Shown: piece by piece, positions 21,844 to 32,659 of the stretch
Layout: the number at the start of each line of letters is the position of its first letter
How positions within the stretch are numbered: position 1 is the first letter of the stretch
NCBI GenBank assembly: GCA_963855995.1
Contig: OY979717.1
Span: 39,801,957 to 39,865,956 of the forward strand
Length of the DNA: 64,000 nucleotides
Source of the DNA: Muricea muricata
Taxonomy: Eukaryota > Cnidaria > Anthozoa > Malacalcyonacea > Plexauridae
Direction of reading: 5' to 3'
The notes under the pieces: model-generated
Database searches by the model: none
What the model was told of the DNA's origin: nothing
The model's input: only the letters and a program-made list of their open reading frames with translations
Program-made: the position numbers and the translations under genes

Positions 21844-24410
21844 TTACATAAAAACAGTTGTTTCTCCATTTGTTAAAACAGAATGTTCATTAACAGTTAT
21901 ATAGGGTGGTTTGTGAATCTCTAGGGTGTTTTGTAAATTTTCAGATAAAAATTCCATTGCGATTAGTAAATGTAGAAGTTCCAATGCATTTTTATCATTC
22001 TTAAAAATAGGTTTACCCTTTCCAAAGCATGGTAAAGTATGTAACCCCTTTTCAACTATATCCTTTGTCTTATGACCACGATACACCTTGACAATGCATT
22101 TTGTGGAAACTTTCTCCAAAACATGAAGGATATCAGTTATACAATCAAGGATATCAATTGCGCTGGATGTAACATCTTTGACAGAATGTGAAGGGTAGCT
22201 TCCCAAACACATATCACACATCTTGCACATACTAATGCTGCTTGCATCACCAAAATACTGCATCATTATTTGTTTTCTACATTTCTTTTCAATACAATAC
22301 TTTGTTATTTCTTCTAGATGTGTTTTCGCACTCAACTTATGTGCATCATTCTCAATAACAGTAATATGCTTGAGGAGTTTTGTTCTGTCTTGAAATCTGA
22401 ATAACAGGATACAGGATGACAAATTCCCAACCCTTCCAGCCCGACCCGCTTCCTGAAAATATTCTTCCATGGATTTAGGCATAGAGTGATGAATAACAAA
22501 GTGTACATCTTTTTTTGTCAATTCCCATGCCAAATGCATTAGTGGCACACATGACATCTGATCGGGCTTCCATCCAACGTTTAGCATTCTCACTCTTTTC
22601 AAACACATCCAGTTGCCCATGGTAATAAACTGCCTTAATCCCCCTTTGCTTCAAATGGTAAGCCATGTCTAATGTATCACGTGTGGAAAAGCAGTAGACT
22701 ATTCCACATTGTCCAGAAAATTGATTGTTTATCAATTCAGACACATGCACCATAGATTTAGTTTCCTTTTTTTCAACTACTTTGAAGGCTAAATTTGGTC
22801 TATCCAAAGGAAACCTTAAAACGTTTGGATTAACAAGTTTAAGGCTGTTGATAATACGGTGTGCAGTATCTTCTGTGACAGTTGCAGTAAATGCAACATT
22901 TGAATATTGTGCTCCTTAAAAGTACATAAACTGGAGTAACTAGGTCTAAAGTCATTACCCCACATGTCTACACAATGTGCTTCATCCACAATGATTCTGC
23001 TCAAATTCTCTGCTTTAGAAATTCTTTCAACAACTTTTTGAAACTGGAACGTTAGCAATGCTTCTGGAGTGATGTAAAGTACATCGTAGTTAATGCTTTC
23101 TTGCAAAAGACAGTGAAGGACATTGTCTTTCTTCTTCTGGCATTACTGAATTTATATATGCAACAGACATTTTCTATTACCTTAGCCTTTTTACATGGTC
23201 ATCCATTAGAGTTAGTAATGGAGTCACAACTATAGTGACACCTTTAGAGATTATAGCAGGGATTGCATAACACAAGGTCTTACCTCCGCCAGTAGGCATA
23301 ACCACTAGAGCATCTGTTCCCTTCAAAATTTCTCTAATGGCATCTTCTTGGCCTTTTCGAAATGAACTATATCCAAAAACCTGTTGTAAAACATCATGAA
23401 CTGGGTCACCAGATAAAGTATATGTTTCTTGTGCTGCTGAAGCATCAAAACCTAACTTTGGAGGTGTCTTTGGAGCAGAATTGTGTGTAGAACCATCTGA
23501 TATGAATGCCTAAAAGGACCACACATGTAGCTGCTTAGTATTAGCAAAAATTGATTGTTTCCTTCATTTTTAACATTATTTGACTGACTAGATGTGATTT
23601 ACGCTACATATAATATAAATTAAAGGTGTCAGTAATAACTACATAAAATTGATATTATATAGTATAGTATACAAGTCATGTATATTTACTTAGGGTAGTG
23701 TTGTTGTGTTGGAATAACTCCTCATTCGAGTGATCATTTCACCGTAACAACACAACCTTTATGAAACCGAATAAGCTTACCCGTTTCACCTGCTTTGATT
23801 GTAAAATGATTCTTGTTTTTCCATCTCGAATCGTATGCCATGCAAGAAACACTACGTGTAAATCGTCGGCTTGTACCTCGATTATTTCTGGCTCAACACC
23901 GGCGGAAAAAGATTGAAGTTTCCCACGATGGAGTAAGTATACACCAATGAATTTGGCAGCCTCACTTGCTGTTTTAGTATAGGCATCTACTTGTACGCCG
24001 TTCGCTTTTACAACGAATTTCTTATAAATATTCTATATTTGAAAGGACAGCAAAGTTTGATAATATATTCATGATTTACCGCACAAGCGCATTTACAATT
24101 CAAATTTACCTGAGTAGATCATAGGCGAAACAATTCTTCAAGACAGCGCAAAGTTTCATTACCGTGTAATATTTTCATATTCTTTTGATCTGCCAATGAT
24201 GATCAATTCCACTTTCAGAGAAAAATGTTGGGTTGTGTGCACAAAACGCATGGCAACATGGAATTTTTTTATTTAAAAACACCACATGCACTGGTCTTTC
24301 TGCAACATTAAATGAATTTTGTACTTTTCCGCACTCATTTGCGGTCATGACAGTATACAAGATCTGCCAGACGCTCCTCAAAATGCATTCGTCCCATCAC
24401 CCTTTGTTCG
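21844..24410 (-). pseudogene. RecQ-type SF2 DNA helicase of the transposon, frameshifted
   Basis: Exon 24032-23790 (N-terminal, VVKANGVQVDAYTKTASEAA) joins in phase to one starting at 23509. Helicase motifs follow in RecQ order: FGYSSFRKGQEDAI (motif 0), VVMPTGGGKTLCYAIPA (Walker A), VTPLLTLMDDHV (Ia), YDVLYITPEALLT, IIVDEAHCVDMWGNDFRP (II, DEAH), FTATVT (III), DRPNLAF, GIVYCFSTRDT (IV), ATNAFGMGIDK (V), EYFQEAGRAGRVG (VI), then a zinc-binding-like block CRKQIMMQYFG, CKMCDMC. Lesions: two in-frame stops near 23180, frameshifts near 23125, 22915 and an A7 tract near 22530. A further small 5' exon may start near 24406. Likely role: unwinding during transposition or repair of the element. Confidence 0.8.
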
Positions 24411-24483
24411 CATGACTCATACTTCATGCGCTACTTTATATAAGCCTGATAATAAGCGCCTGGGTACGAGGCAGCCATCAAAT

Positions 24484-24600
24484 AATCATCTAAAATATGG
24501 ACAAGATGCTCAATATGCAAATGCTTCTTAGCAACCATTCTAAGGCAAAACTGAACATTTCAAATGTGCGACAGGAAGAAACACATCCCATGGGCATAGC
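24484..24600 (-). pseudogene. DIRS reverse transcriptase, motif B to catalytic aspartates
   Basis: One frame reads RAMPMGCVSSCRTFEMFSFA (motif B). After a one-base shift another reads IEHLVHILDDYLMA, with the catalytic DD pair. The RT fingers upstream are absent because the gag-like ORF runs straight into this piece. Confidence 0.8.
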
Positions 24601-25469
24601 ACGATAGCTCGTGGTGGAAGTGGTTTTGAACTAGGGGTTGATGGCCTTGAGGGACGAAAATTACAGGACTTGGCGCAATGTGTAGCGCCACATTTGAAAC
24701 ACTGGTGCTTATAGTTACAACCAGCACACTTAAAACCTTTATGGTACTTTCGGCAGTAACCTAGGGGGACAAATGGACCAAGCTGCACAGTGGAAGCCGG
24801 TGAGGAATTAGGACGAGCTTGTGTGTTCGGCTGCATGTTTTGGGCACGAATCCACAGCTCCCAATGGGTTGTGCCCCAAAGCATATCAGGCACATTAGAT
24901 TGACGTAAAGAACGGAATTGTGTATCATACAACCGGCAATTTCCACCTCGTGCAGCCAGATCATGGACAACCTCCCCATATTTTATAAGAGAGGGGGCTT
25001 CCTGTGGGAATTTACTTGTATAAACCCCAACAAAAATCTGGAAGGCGGACGTCCACAAGTCAATAGTGTTGATAGGCTTTATCCGAGAGGAGGGCTCTAG
25101 GGAAAGAGTTGGCACAGAATTGTCATTCTGGTTAATTGACAGTTGGTAACGTGTATCACTCACTCTTGGATTAATAAGGAGCCCAAATTCAACAAATTCA
25201 TTGGCCCAAATCTTTGCCTTGATCTTGGGGCTAACCTGAGCATCAATGGGCATGGTGATAGAATTAAAGTGGGACAAGCCTAAAGGTTGTGGACGCGCTA
25301 CCTCCAAATTAACACTCTCACCTGACTGGCCCTCCAAAGCTGATGCCACTGGCCCCTGCACTTGGGCATCAGCCTCAGAAGGACCTGGTAAAGATACTAA
25401 CGGAACCTCCCGTGCATTCAGTATGGGCGTAGGCAATAAGGCTGACTGTAAAGATGCGGGTTGAAGCAA
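24540..25469 (-). CDS. DIRS-like gag protein
   Basis: 310 codons. N-terminal Pro/Ser-rich region, then a conserved core (IKAKIWANEFVEFGLLI, LWTSAFQIFVGVYTSKFPQ, KYGEVVHDLAARGGN, WGTTHWELWIRAQN) and a C-terminal Cys/His cluster, CRKYHKGFKCAGC then CFKCGATHCAKSC. This is the protein placed before RT in DIRS-like elements of marine invertebrates, presumably a nucleic-acid-binding structural protein. The last ~35 residues are RT sequence read in the wrong frame because of a deletion, so the true C-terminus is lost. Confidence 0.65.
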   Translation of the reverse strand: MLQPASLQSALLPTPILNAREVPLVSLPGPSEADAQVQGPVASALEGQSGESVNLEVARPQPLGLSHFNSITMPIDAQVSPKIKAKIWANEFVEFGLLINPRVSDTRYQLSINQNDNSVPTLSLEPSSRIKPINTIDLWTSAFQIFVGVYTSKFPQEAPSLIKYGEVVHDLAARGGNCRLYDTQFRSLRQSNVPDMLWGTTHWELWIRAQNMQPNTQARPNSSPASTVQLGPFVPLGYCRKYHKGFKCAGCNYKHQCFKCGATHCAKSCNFRPSRPSTPSSKPLPPRAIVLCPWDVFLPVAHLKCSVLP

Positions 25470-25479
25470 AACAGCAGTG

Positions 25480-25765
25480 AATGTGCATCAAACCAGCACA
25501 TAATAAACATCAAATAAGCAACCCATATAACCATCAGGGTTTAAGCAAAAATAGTGTATGTGCATCAAACCAGCACATAATAATTATCAAAGAAGCAACC
25601 CATATAACCATTAGGGTTTAAGCAAAATTAATGTAGGTGCATCAAACCAGCACATAATATAACATACAAAGCCCTTATCAAGGCATATAATGAGATATAA
25701 ATGTTTAGCAAAGACAGTCTATATTTATCAAACCAGCACATATAATATACTAGAAATACATTCAT
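25480..25765. repeat. ~78-bp tandem repeat upstream of DIRS gag
   Basis: gcatcaaaccagcacataat recurs near 25484, 25562 and 25640, with a weaker copy near 25727. Between them aagcaacccatataaccat is shared. Confidence 0.75.
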
Positions 25766-27005
25766 GTAGCAACCCTCGCCACTTACTAAGAGCATGCAAC
25801 TATATTTTCGGAATTACATGAAGTACTTGTATAGGTTGTTGTCATAGCAACACGGCAATTGTTATCTTTCTGTATATTTTTTCAAAATGACAAAATATCA
25901 GTTTTTAATCCTTGTTTTATTGACAATTTCTTTAAATGGCACAACATTGTCATCAGTATGTTATTACGCCTAATGTAAGCTTAAATTTGGTATAAAATAC
26001 AACCTATTAATTACATTAGTAATAAGAAGACAGTATTAGAAGATTAGTAATAAGAAGACAACCTATTAATTACATTAGTAATAAGATATGCATTTACAAA
26101 ACATAAACTTACTCTGGAATTTAAACAGTGAATAGACTGGATGAGTACGGCTACGCCGGCCTTTATAAAATATTCAAACGCAAGTATGAATACGCATTAT
26201 CAACAAACTTGCCTTGTGTTTCACGCCATAGTCAATTCTTGGCGCTTCTCTGTATTTTCCCCGAATTAATATCTCTCTTCAAGAGTCTTGTGGCAGTCTT
26301 TTTCGTCTTATTTCTCGCCTTTTTGGATGCCTTAAGTGTTTGCTACTCCTGATAGTCCGCCATATTCCTGAGATCAGAAATTACCACCCTTCGTTGGTTG
26401 TGGAAGTTGCCAAATCTTTTTGCAAAAATACAAAATATTGTAGTGCAATATAGCCTGCCATATTTTTGAGATCAGTGATGACCACCCACTCCCACTCCCA
26501 CTCACCGGCACCCTTGAAACACGCGCCCGCGATATTTGATGAACTTCAGACTTCGCTATGCTTTCCTTTTCCAGGGTGTAAATAGCCGTGAGGAATTAGT
26601 ACCCTCGCACGGCGCTTCGCGCCGTTGGCTCGGGGATTAAAGCCCTCTTCAAGGCATTAGGTATATAGAGTAATGTCTGAACTCATGGCGAGACAGCCAA
26701 CACACCACAACTAAAATAGGCAGCTTAACGTTAAAACGATCTATTTGTTAAATACTCGCAGATGGGCATCTGCACAAGCGAACGTAAAAGCAAGTACCAA
26801 GGACCTATAAAGCCAAGGACCTTTATGATAAACAACTAACAAGTGGCATAGCCTTCAAGATCGCTCCCTCATGGATTTTGGAACTGCAGACAAACAAAAC
26901 GGTCGATCACGACTTTATTAAAAGTTTAATAAATACCCTTTACAAAATGAGGCCAAAGCCATAAATACAAATTAATGACAAACAACAAAAACCAAGCTAT
27001 CGTAC
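25766..27005. other. no gene seen
   Basis: An ORF at 26128-26352 (hydrophobic, Leu/Phe-rich) is not recognisable. A short GC-rich hairpin (acggcgc-ttc-gcgccgt) lies near 26608. Two copies of gaccaccc near 26390-26490 suggest minor local duplication. Confidence 0.4.
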
Positions 27006-27009
27006 TTAT

Positions 27010-27560
27010 AGTTTGTTCAGGGCTTTCAAGATCGCCCCACGATAGCTTCGGTATAAACGATACTGTCCTTTTGAGTTAGAATGTACTCCATCCAAGGACA
27101 GCAAATTTACATCACTACCAAAGTCATGGTGTTCCCAGAGAAATATGCCAACTTCATTTCAAGCACAACGCACAAATACTGCCGTAGAATAGCAGCCTTG
27201 GCATTAAATGCTGCATCCGGCGCTGTGGAATGCGGTATTTTGCGATCAATAACCTGGCAAACCACAACAACTGTTACTCGAAGCTCCTCACGAAAAAAGC
27301 GTGCAAGCTCCTTGATACGAGAGCCTACAACCTCTGGAGAAAGATGACACAAATCGTCTGTGTCTAGTTCTAAAATTATGATGTCTGGTTGAATACTAGC
27401 AATAGCTGGAATATCATATTTTCTCACTTTTTCGACTGTGCGACCGCCTGCGCCTTTTAAACAAACATAGACGCAGATCCCGCCAAGTTAAAGTTTTGTT
27501 TAGCATGCGAATCGAAACCCGTAACTAAATTGTCATGTAAACGGCGAATCTGACATATTT
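27010..27560 (-). pseudogene. SGNH/GDSL hydrolase-like domain remnant
   Basis: Reverse strand: NFNLAGSASMFV, GAGGRTVEKVRKYDIPAI, PDIIILELDTDDLCHLS (canonical GxND region, here DTDD), RVTVVVVCQVIDR, and after a frameshift near 27120, LLSLDGVHSNSKGQYRLYRS with the catalytic Asp-x-x-His. The N-terminal GDS block with the Ser nucleophile is not found; the sequence before RRLHDNL does not fit. SGNH domains of this type recur in repeats of cnidarian genomes. This copy lacks a full active site. A 9-bp-duplication element is inserted just upstream. Confidence 0.6.
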
Positions 27561-27657
27561 CCCGCAGATACACCGCAACAAGACAAAAAACACACAATAC
27601 CTGCTAAACGTCTTGCAATTTGAAGAGTAACGAGTTGACACCTGGCTGACTAGACTT

Positions 27658-29917
27658 GAGTCTATCTAATTGTCGAGGGTCGAGGGTAAAAAGTTGAGGG
27701 TGAGGGTAAAAAAGTTGAGGGTCGAAAATAACCAAAAATGCCACGCTGAGGTTACATATAAATCGCTTCCAAGAAATAAATTGAGAATTTTACGCAATAT
27801 TCTTTGTAGTATCATGGCATAATTCAGTTTGATAATCACTTAGCGTTGGTTCGTTATTATCTCACTATCCCAATATACTGAATTAAGCTGTGGATTTGAA
27901 CACCATTTTATACGTCAGGTTACCGGCACATTTGACATGACGCGATCGAGTCTACTATTTAAGCATCCTAATGAATAAATGAACTGCAAAAAGTACGAAC
28001 TTGGCCTATAATCTACATAAAGATTAGGATACAGAGTGAAGGCGGATAGACCAAATCAAAGGAAGCTTCAATGTACTTTAACTGTACATCAGTGTTTACT
28101 GCTTACGAGGTTATATAAGGCATGATTGAGTTTTTTAAGACCACTAATTGCGCTTTAATATAGTTTGCGCGCATAGAAGCATAAAAGCAATTTTTATTTT
28201 AAGGTAGTGTGTGTCCGGCATAAATTTCGTAACTATCTTTCCATATTTCGCTTCTACAACTCAGAATGGCGATACCTTCTAGTTCTGCATAGTATATAGG
28301 TTTTCAATTATTCCAAACATTTTAAAATGGATGTTTTCATTAAGCCGGTTATTCACTAGCGAATATTTTTGCACGAAGCAACTTTTTCAAAAACTAATTG
28401 GGTTTAGACAAAAGAAATTCGCTGGGGGAAAAACTGTTTAAGCTCAATCATAAATAATCCCGCAGTAACTATAGGGTAATTACATCGTGTCAAATGTCTT
28501 CTTCCATTGAACCTGGGACAAAAACAAAATCCGAAATTAATTAGATTGTGTTATCGAAAGCTGAGAGAAAATTAATGCTGCCAAGGGAATAAAAGAGAAA
28601 ATATTGGCAATTTTCACACATTTATGTCTAGTCAAAAAAGTGTCTGAGCTTTTTGAGCTTTCATCTCACGCTTCATATGCAGGTATATCTACCTGGAAAG
28701 AATTGTTATGTATTTCCAATTTCGTTTTACATAATTGTGAACTCCACGTTTGGTGTTTTTGACAATAACCGATAAAATTGAAAACGCAATTAGTTTTATG
28801 TGATTTGGTGCTTATTTAAAACCAATATAAACAGGAATATCGACAATAAAATATTATATAGAATACTATCTAGTGGCAAGATTTAAAGTCATTTCTTCAC
28901 TGGACAACAACATTTAACCTACATGAGTTAAGTTGACACTGCTGGCCATGATCTAGTGATCTATGTAAAGCAGATGTTATATAAACCAGGCCATTGCAAC
29001 GGATTTTTCTTTTGCACATGAGTCACATTCAGGTGGTAATATGTATTAGAAAAATCACTCGAATACAATAATCGACCAGTTTCATCGTCTTTTCCAGTGA
29101 TCCTTCTGTCAATGTGTTTTAAGACAAGGTTGTATGGTGATCTTCTGCACTTATCAGCAAAGGCATTTCCACGAATTCCTCGAATTCCTCACCCTCGACT
29201 TTTTTACCCTCACCCTCGACTTTTTACCCTCGATAGTACTGGTATCTGTTTGGAGCCATTCCCGAGTGCCATTGGGAACCAAATGTGTTACTTTGAGAAC
29301 CAGCAGCAGCATCCAAATATAATTTACGTGAACACATTTTCAACTTAGAACTAAGAACTGATTAATGAAATCTCTTCTGAAACACACACCAAGAGAGCAG
29401 AATGCAAGTGAAGAGTAAGGTGCAAAGACAGAGGTGTGATGTATATTTGAGACGGTGGATGTGTCAGTGTATGTCAGATGTGCCAGTGGCAGTACAATAA
29501 TTTTGGCAAGTTTAAAAGTGCTTACATATAAGACAACATATTACTATGAAAAATATTGCATAAACTTCTTAATTTATTTGTTCAATTGGTACTTTTTGCA
29601 GTTCATTTATTTCATTAGGAAGCTTAAATAGTAGACTCGATTGCGTCGTGTCAAATGTGTCGGTAACCTGACTTATAAAACGGTGTTCGAATCCACAGCT
29701 TAATTCAGTATATCCGGATAGCGAGAGTAACGAACCAACGTTGAGCGGTTATCAAACTGAATTATGCCATGATACTACAAAGAATATTGCGTAAAATTCT
29801 CAATTTATTTGTTTGAAGCGGTTTATATGTAACCTTAGCGTAGCATTTTTGGTTATTTTCGTCCCTCGACTTTTTTACCCTCACCCTCGACTTACCCTCG
29901 ACAATTAGATTAGACTC
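27658..29917. mobile_element. 2.26-kb non-autonomous element with ~330-bp inverted repeats
   Basis: ACTAGACTT flanks it at 27649-27657 and 29918-29926. The left inverted repeat (27658-27997) matches the reverse complement of 29588-29917 with small differences. The ends start GAGTCTA(A)TCTAATTGTCG and then a G-rich run (GAGGGTCGAGGGTAAAAAG). Long inverted repeats with 9-bp duplications are the pattern of Mutator-like elements. The interior holds no significant ORF. An extra copy of the C-rich end motif lies inside at 29185-29235. Confidence 0.85.
29185..29235. repeat. internal copy of the CCCTCGAC-rich end motif
   Basis: Alternating CCCTCGACTTTTTTA and CCCTCACC blocks, same orientation as the right inverted repeat of the surrounding element. 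Confidence 0.7.
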
Positions 29918-29926
29918 ACTAGACTT

Positions 29927-30160
29927 CAAATGACCTGGAAAACTTTACACTGCCTTATTTATACAAAGCGCTGAGTTTGCATGTGGACATGACGCAAGTA
30001 AAATTCCTAAATTGTAGCAAAACTTCCCCGTAAAGTTAGGATGATATCCACAACCGCATGCCCCTGTAATATGTGTCACGTGCTACCCATCCAACAAACA
30101 CACTTAAAGAGGAGGCAATAAACTTATTATTCGTTTACACAAATAACTCCTTTATAAGCT
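29927..30160. other. no gene seen
   Basis: Unique-looking AT-rich DNA between the 9-bp-duplication element and the satellite. Confidence 0.4.
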
Positions 30161-30975
30161 ATTCGTACGTGAAGCGAAATTTTAGTTTGTGTATGCGCTA
30201 AGCGATTTTAAGTGTGAATTTCAGGGCGATTTTCCGCATGACCTTTTAGGTATCATGTACTACAAACTATACTTGGCATATAGCACTTTATATAAGCCTT
30301 CTAGAGTAGCAATCCGCATTAATATATCTAAATTCGTTCATGACATATTTAAGTTTTCGTACGTGAAGCGAAATTTTAGTTTGTGTATGCGCTATGCGAT
30401 TTTGATTATGAATTTCAGTGCTATTTTCTGTGTGACTTTTACATATCATTTACTACAAACTATACTAGGCATATAGCCTTTTTTATAAGCCTTCTAGCGT
30501 ACCAATCCGCATTAATATATCTAAATTCGTTTGTGAAATATTTAAGTTTTCGTATGAGAATATTAGAGGTTCGAGGAGTATAGGATATCAGATCAGCTTG
30601 CTCATAAAGGCAATTTGTTCATTGGTGTCTGTCAACAGAACCTACATTTGACTCGCACATGCCATGGTTACGAATACCTAAAGAATAATCACTTTACACA
30701 TCGTGCGGGTTGTAATGTTTAAGCAATCCGCGTTAATATATCTAAATTCGAAATATTTAAGTTTTCATACGTGAAGCGAAATTTTAGTTTGTGTATACGG
30801 TAAGCGATTTTGAGTATTAATTTCAGGGCCATTTTCCACGTGAAATTTTATATATCATCTACTACAAACTATACTTGGCATCTACTACAAACTATAGCGG
30901 GCATATAGCATTTTTTATAAGCCTTCTAGGGTAACAATCCGCGTTAATATATCTACATTCGTTCGTGAAATATTC
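30160..30975. repeat. ~190-bp satellite, cluster 2
   Basis: Units begin near ttcgtacgtgaagcgaaatt at about 30165 and 30355, with a further diverged unit from 30720. They share gctaagcgattttgagtatg, catcatctactacaaactat and ccgcgttaatatatctaaat. A side sequence, cagcttgctcataaaggcaa, at 30595-30710 is the one that receives the HECT element elsewhere. Confidence 0.85.
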
Positions 30976-31185
30976 ATCCGCCTCGAGGAAAGATACTTTG
31001 TAACACTTTATATATTCAAATCATACAATTTTAAAACACTAGAGAGACATCGCTGGAGAACTATCTTGGCAAAACGAAATTCACACGCATTGGGTTAAGA
31101 TAATTGTGAAAAGACTTGGGAGAACATTCAAGGGGAGCTGATTACAAATCGTTGAAAAAAGTTGTAAGGCAGGAACGAAATTATG
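30968..31185. repeat. dispersed repeat, copy 2
   Basis: Matches 6618-6830 (gatactttgtaacacttt, acactagagagacatcgc, agctgattacaaatcgttga). Confidence 0.75.
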
Positions 31186-31804
31186 CTTTGTTAAATAATG
31201 TTTGTGGCGAACATGTAATGTTTTGTAACAGGCTATTTCCAGTTACCTATGTATTGCAATTGTTACATTTAGTTTTCCTACTTTTAAAAAATAAGCCCAA
31301 AACACGCATTTTAACATGTATGCCAGAACATATAAACCGCAAGATGGCTTTATGTGCAAAGATTCTCATGTAAAATGTTTTAAAACGACAAATTCCACTG
31401 CGAAACTTTACCAAGGAGCGATGTATCGCGGTGAAGTTTTGAGAGCGTGCCTCTGTCAATTTCTGTTGTATTCCTACTTTTAAGGAAATTTAGAAATTTC
31501 TACACAAGAATCAAACGCAAATTCTACTGAAATATCTATATACAAAACATAATTTTTAACATGTAATAGTGAACAAATTTTGATAAACTCCATCATTCCA
31601 TGATTAAGGAGTGAGTCTAATGTGTTCCTAATTCTAAACACGTTGTAATTTCTTTCCTTGGTTTTCTATTCTACCTATGTTGAGATGCTATAAATATTTT
31701 GTGCAAAATGATTTATTTGCCTGTGGGATCTCGTATAATTATGAAAGGTAAGAGACATTTTACATTTTAATTCCAGAAATACATATGTTAGTCTAAAGTT
31801 CCCA
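31186..31804. other. no gene seen
   Basis: AT-rich, with short random ORFs only. Confidence 0.4.
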
Positions 31805-31805
31805 T

Positions 31806-31829
31806 CAAATTATATCGTGGAGACTTCAG
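31806..31829. repeat. 24-bp direct repeat, left copy
   Basis: aaattatatcgtggagactt plus cag. The same sequence lies at about 32633-32656, beyond the 31-bp array. Confidence 0.8.
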
Positions 31830-32239
31830 ACTTAATAGCTTAGTCTAATTTTTAATTTTTGTTGTTTTTATGAGCGATTTTAATACTTGTTTTGTTAGAA
31901 CGTCAACAGTCATAGCTGGGTGCGGCATTTTAGTCTTTATCTATAGTATTTATAATAACTTTCTTTATAAAAAAATTGACATGTTTATTGTTGAATAGTT
32001 GACTCAGAGAAAGGATTTCAAATTGGATATCACAGAAAGTACAGATCACAGAAATACTTTTAAGTCGATTACTGTAAAGACTGTAGTTATAATTATTAAA
32101 ATAGCAAGAAAAACTCAAAAATGCAAAATAAAAAAAGAACAAAATTTAACTTAAATTCTAACTTAAATTTAGTAAAATTTCAACATGCACTTTCTCCATT
32201 TGCCAAAAATTTATCAGACACCCTGCCTATATACCAATG

Positions 32240-32625
32240 TTTTAACTGATACCTGAAGCTTTCTGGAAGTAAATACTTTGTCAGCATGTCGAAAGTCTAA
32301 CTGACAACTTGTGTGCATGTACAGGTCAAAGTCTAACCGATATGTTGTCAACAAGCCAAAAGCCTAACCGACATCTTGTCAACATGCCAAAAGTCTAACT
32401 AGGAACATATCAACATGTCAAAAGTCCATTTCAAAGCTTGTCCACATATCAAAAGACTAACTCAGATCTTATCAACATGTCAAAAGTCTGCTCGAAAACT
32501 TGTCAACTAGTCAAAATCCTTACCAACATTTTATAAACATGTTAAATATTTACCTGACACCTTATCAACACATCAAATGTCTAATTCAAAGCTTGTCAAT
32601 ATATCAAAAGGCTAGCCAACATTTT
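32240..32625. repeat. ~31-bp tandem repeat array, about 11 units
   Basis: Diverged units of the form cttgtcaacatgtcaaaagt followed by ctaaccgacat. The best units lie at 32348-32440. No long ORF runs through it. Confidence 0.8.
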
Positions 32626-32632
32626 CCCAACA

Positions 32633-32656
32633 AATTATATCGTGGAGACTTCAGGC
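32633..32656. repeat. 24-bp direct repeat, right copy
   Basis: Second copy of the 31806-31829 sequence. Confidence 0.8.
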
Positions 32657-32659
32657 CGT

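Larger units (their letters stand above)
14832..24474. mobile_element. helicase-encoding DNA transposon with 9-bp target duplication
   Basis: CCATCAAAT occurs at 14823-14831 and 24475-24483. The element starts CTGCCTCGTATTCGG and its other end, reverse-complemented, starts CTGCCTCGTACCCAGG. It carries a plus-strand multi-exon transposase-like gene (15219-21333) and a minus-strand RecQ-type helicase (24410-21844), with the 223-bp deletion derivative between them. Helicase-bearing DNA transposons are known; the AcademH lineage is the one I would compare first, but I am not certain of its duplication length. Mutator elements also make 9-bp duplications, but the transposase does not look MULE-like. 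Removing the element and one duplication rejoins the DIRS RT frame next to its catalytic aspartates. Confidence 0.85.
7706..25469 (-). mobile_element. DIRS-like tyrosine-recombinase retroelement, split by two insertions
   Basis: Read on the reverse strand, the order is gag-like protein (25469-24540), reverse transcriptase (24600-24484, then 14831-14500), RNase H (14498-14087, then 8354-8250) and tyrosine recombinase (8204-7706). This is the DIRS order. A piggyBac element sits in the RNase H and a helicase-bearing transposon sits next to the RT catalytic aspartates. Removing both rejoins the frames. The element is dead: the RT fingers are missing between gag and motif B, frameshifts occur near 24560 and 14495, and the recombinase core is deleted. 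Outer ends are not resolved. Confidence 0.8.

Noticed and set aside
14832..24474. Assignment of the 9-bp-duplication helicase element to Mutator
   Set aside because: Duplication length fits, but the transposase blocks do not resemble MULE transposases and the helicase is not a MULE feature.
25480..25765. CRISPR-like array
   Set aside because: The ~78-bp units repeat along most of their length with no unique spacers, and the genome is eukaryotic.
26600..26625. GC-rich hairpin as a terminator or attachment site
   Set aside because: A 7-bp stem in animal DNA next to no gene has no support as a functional site.
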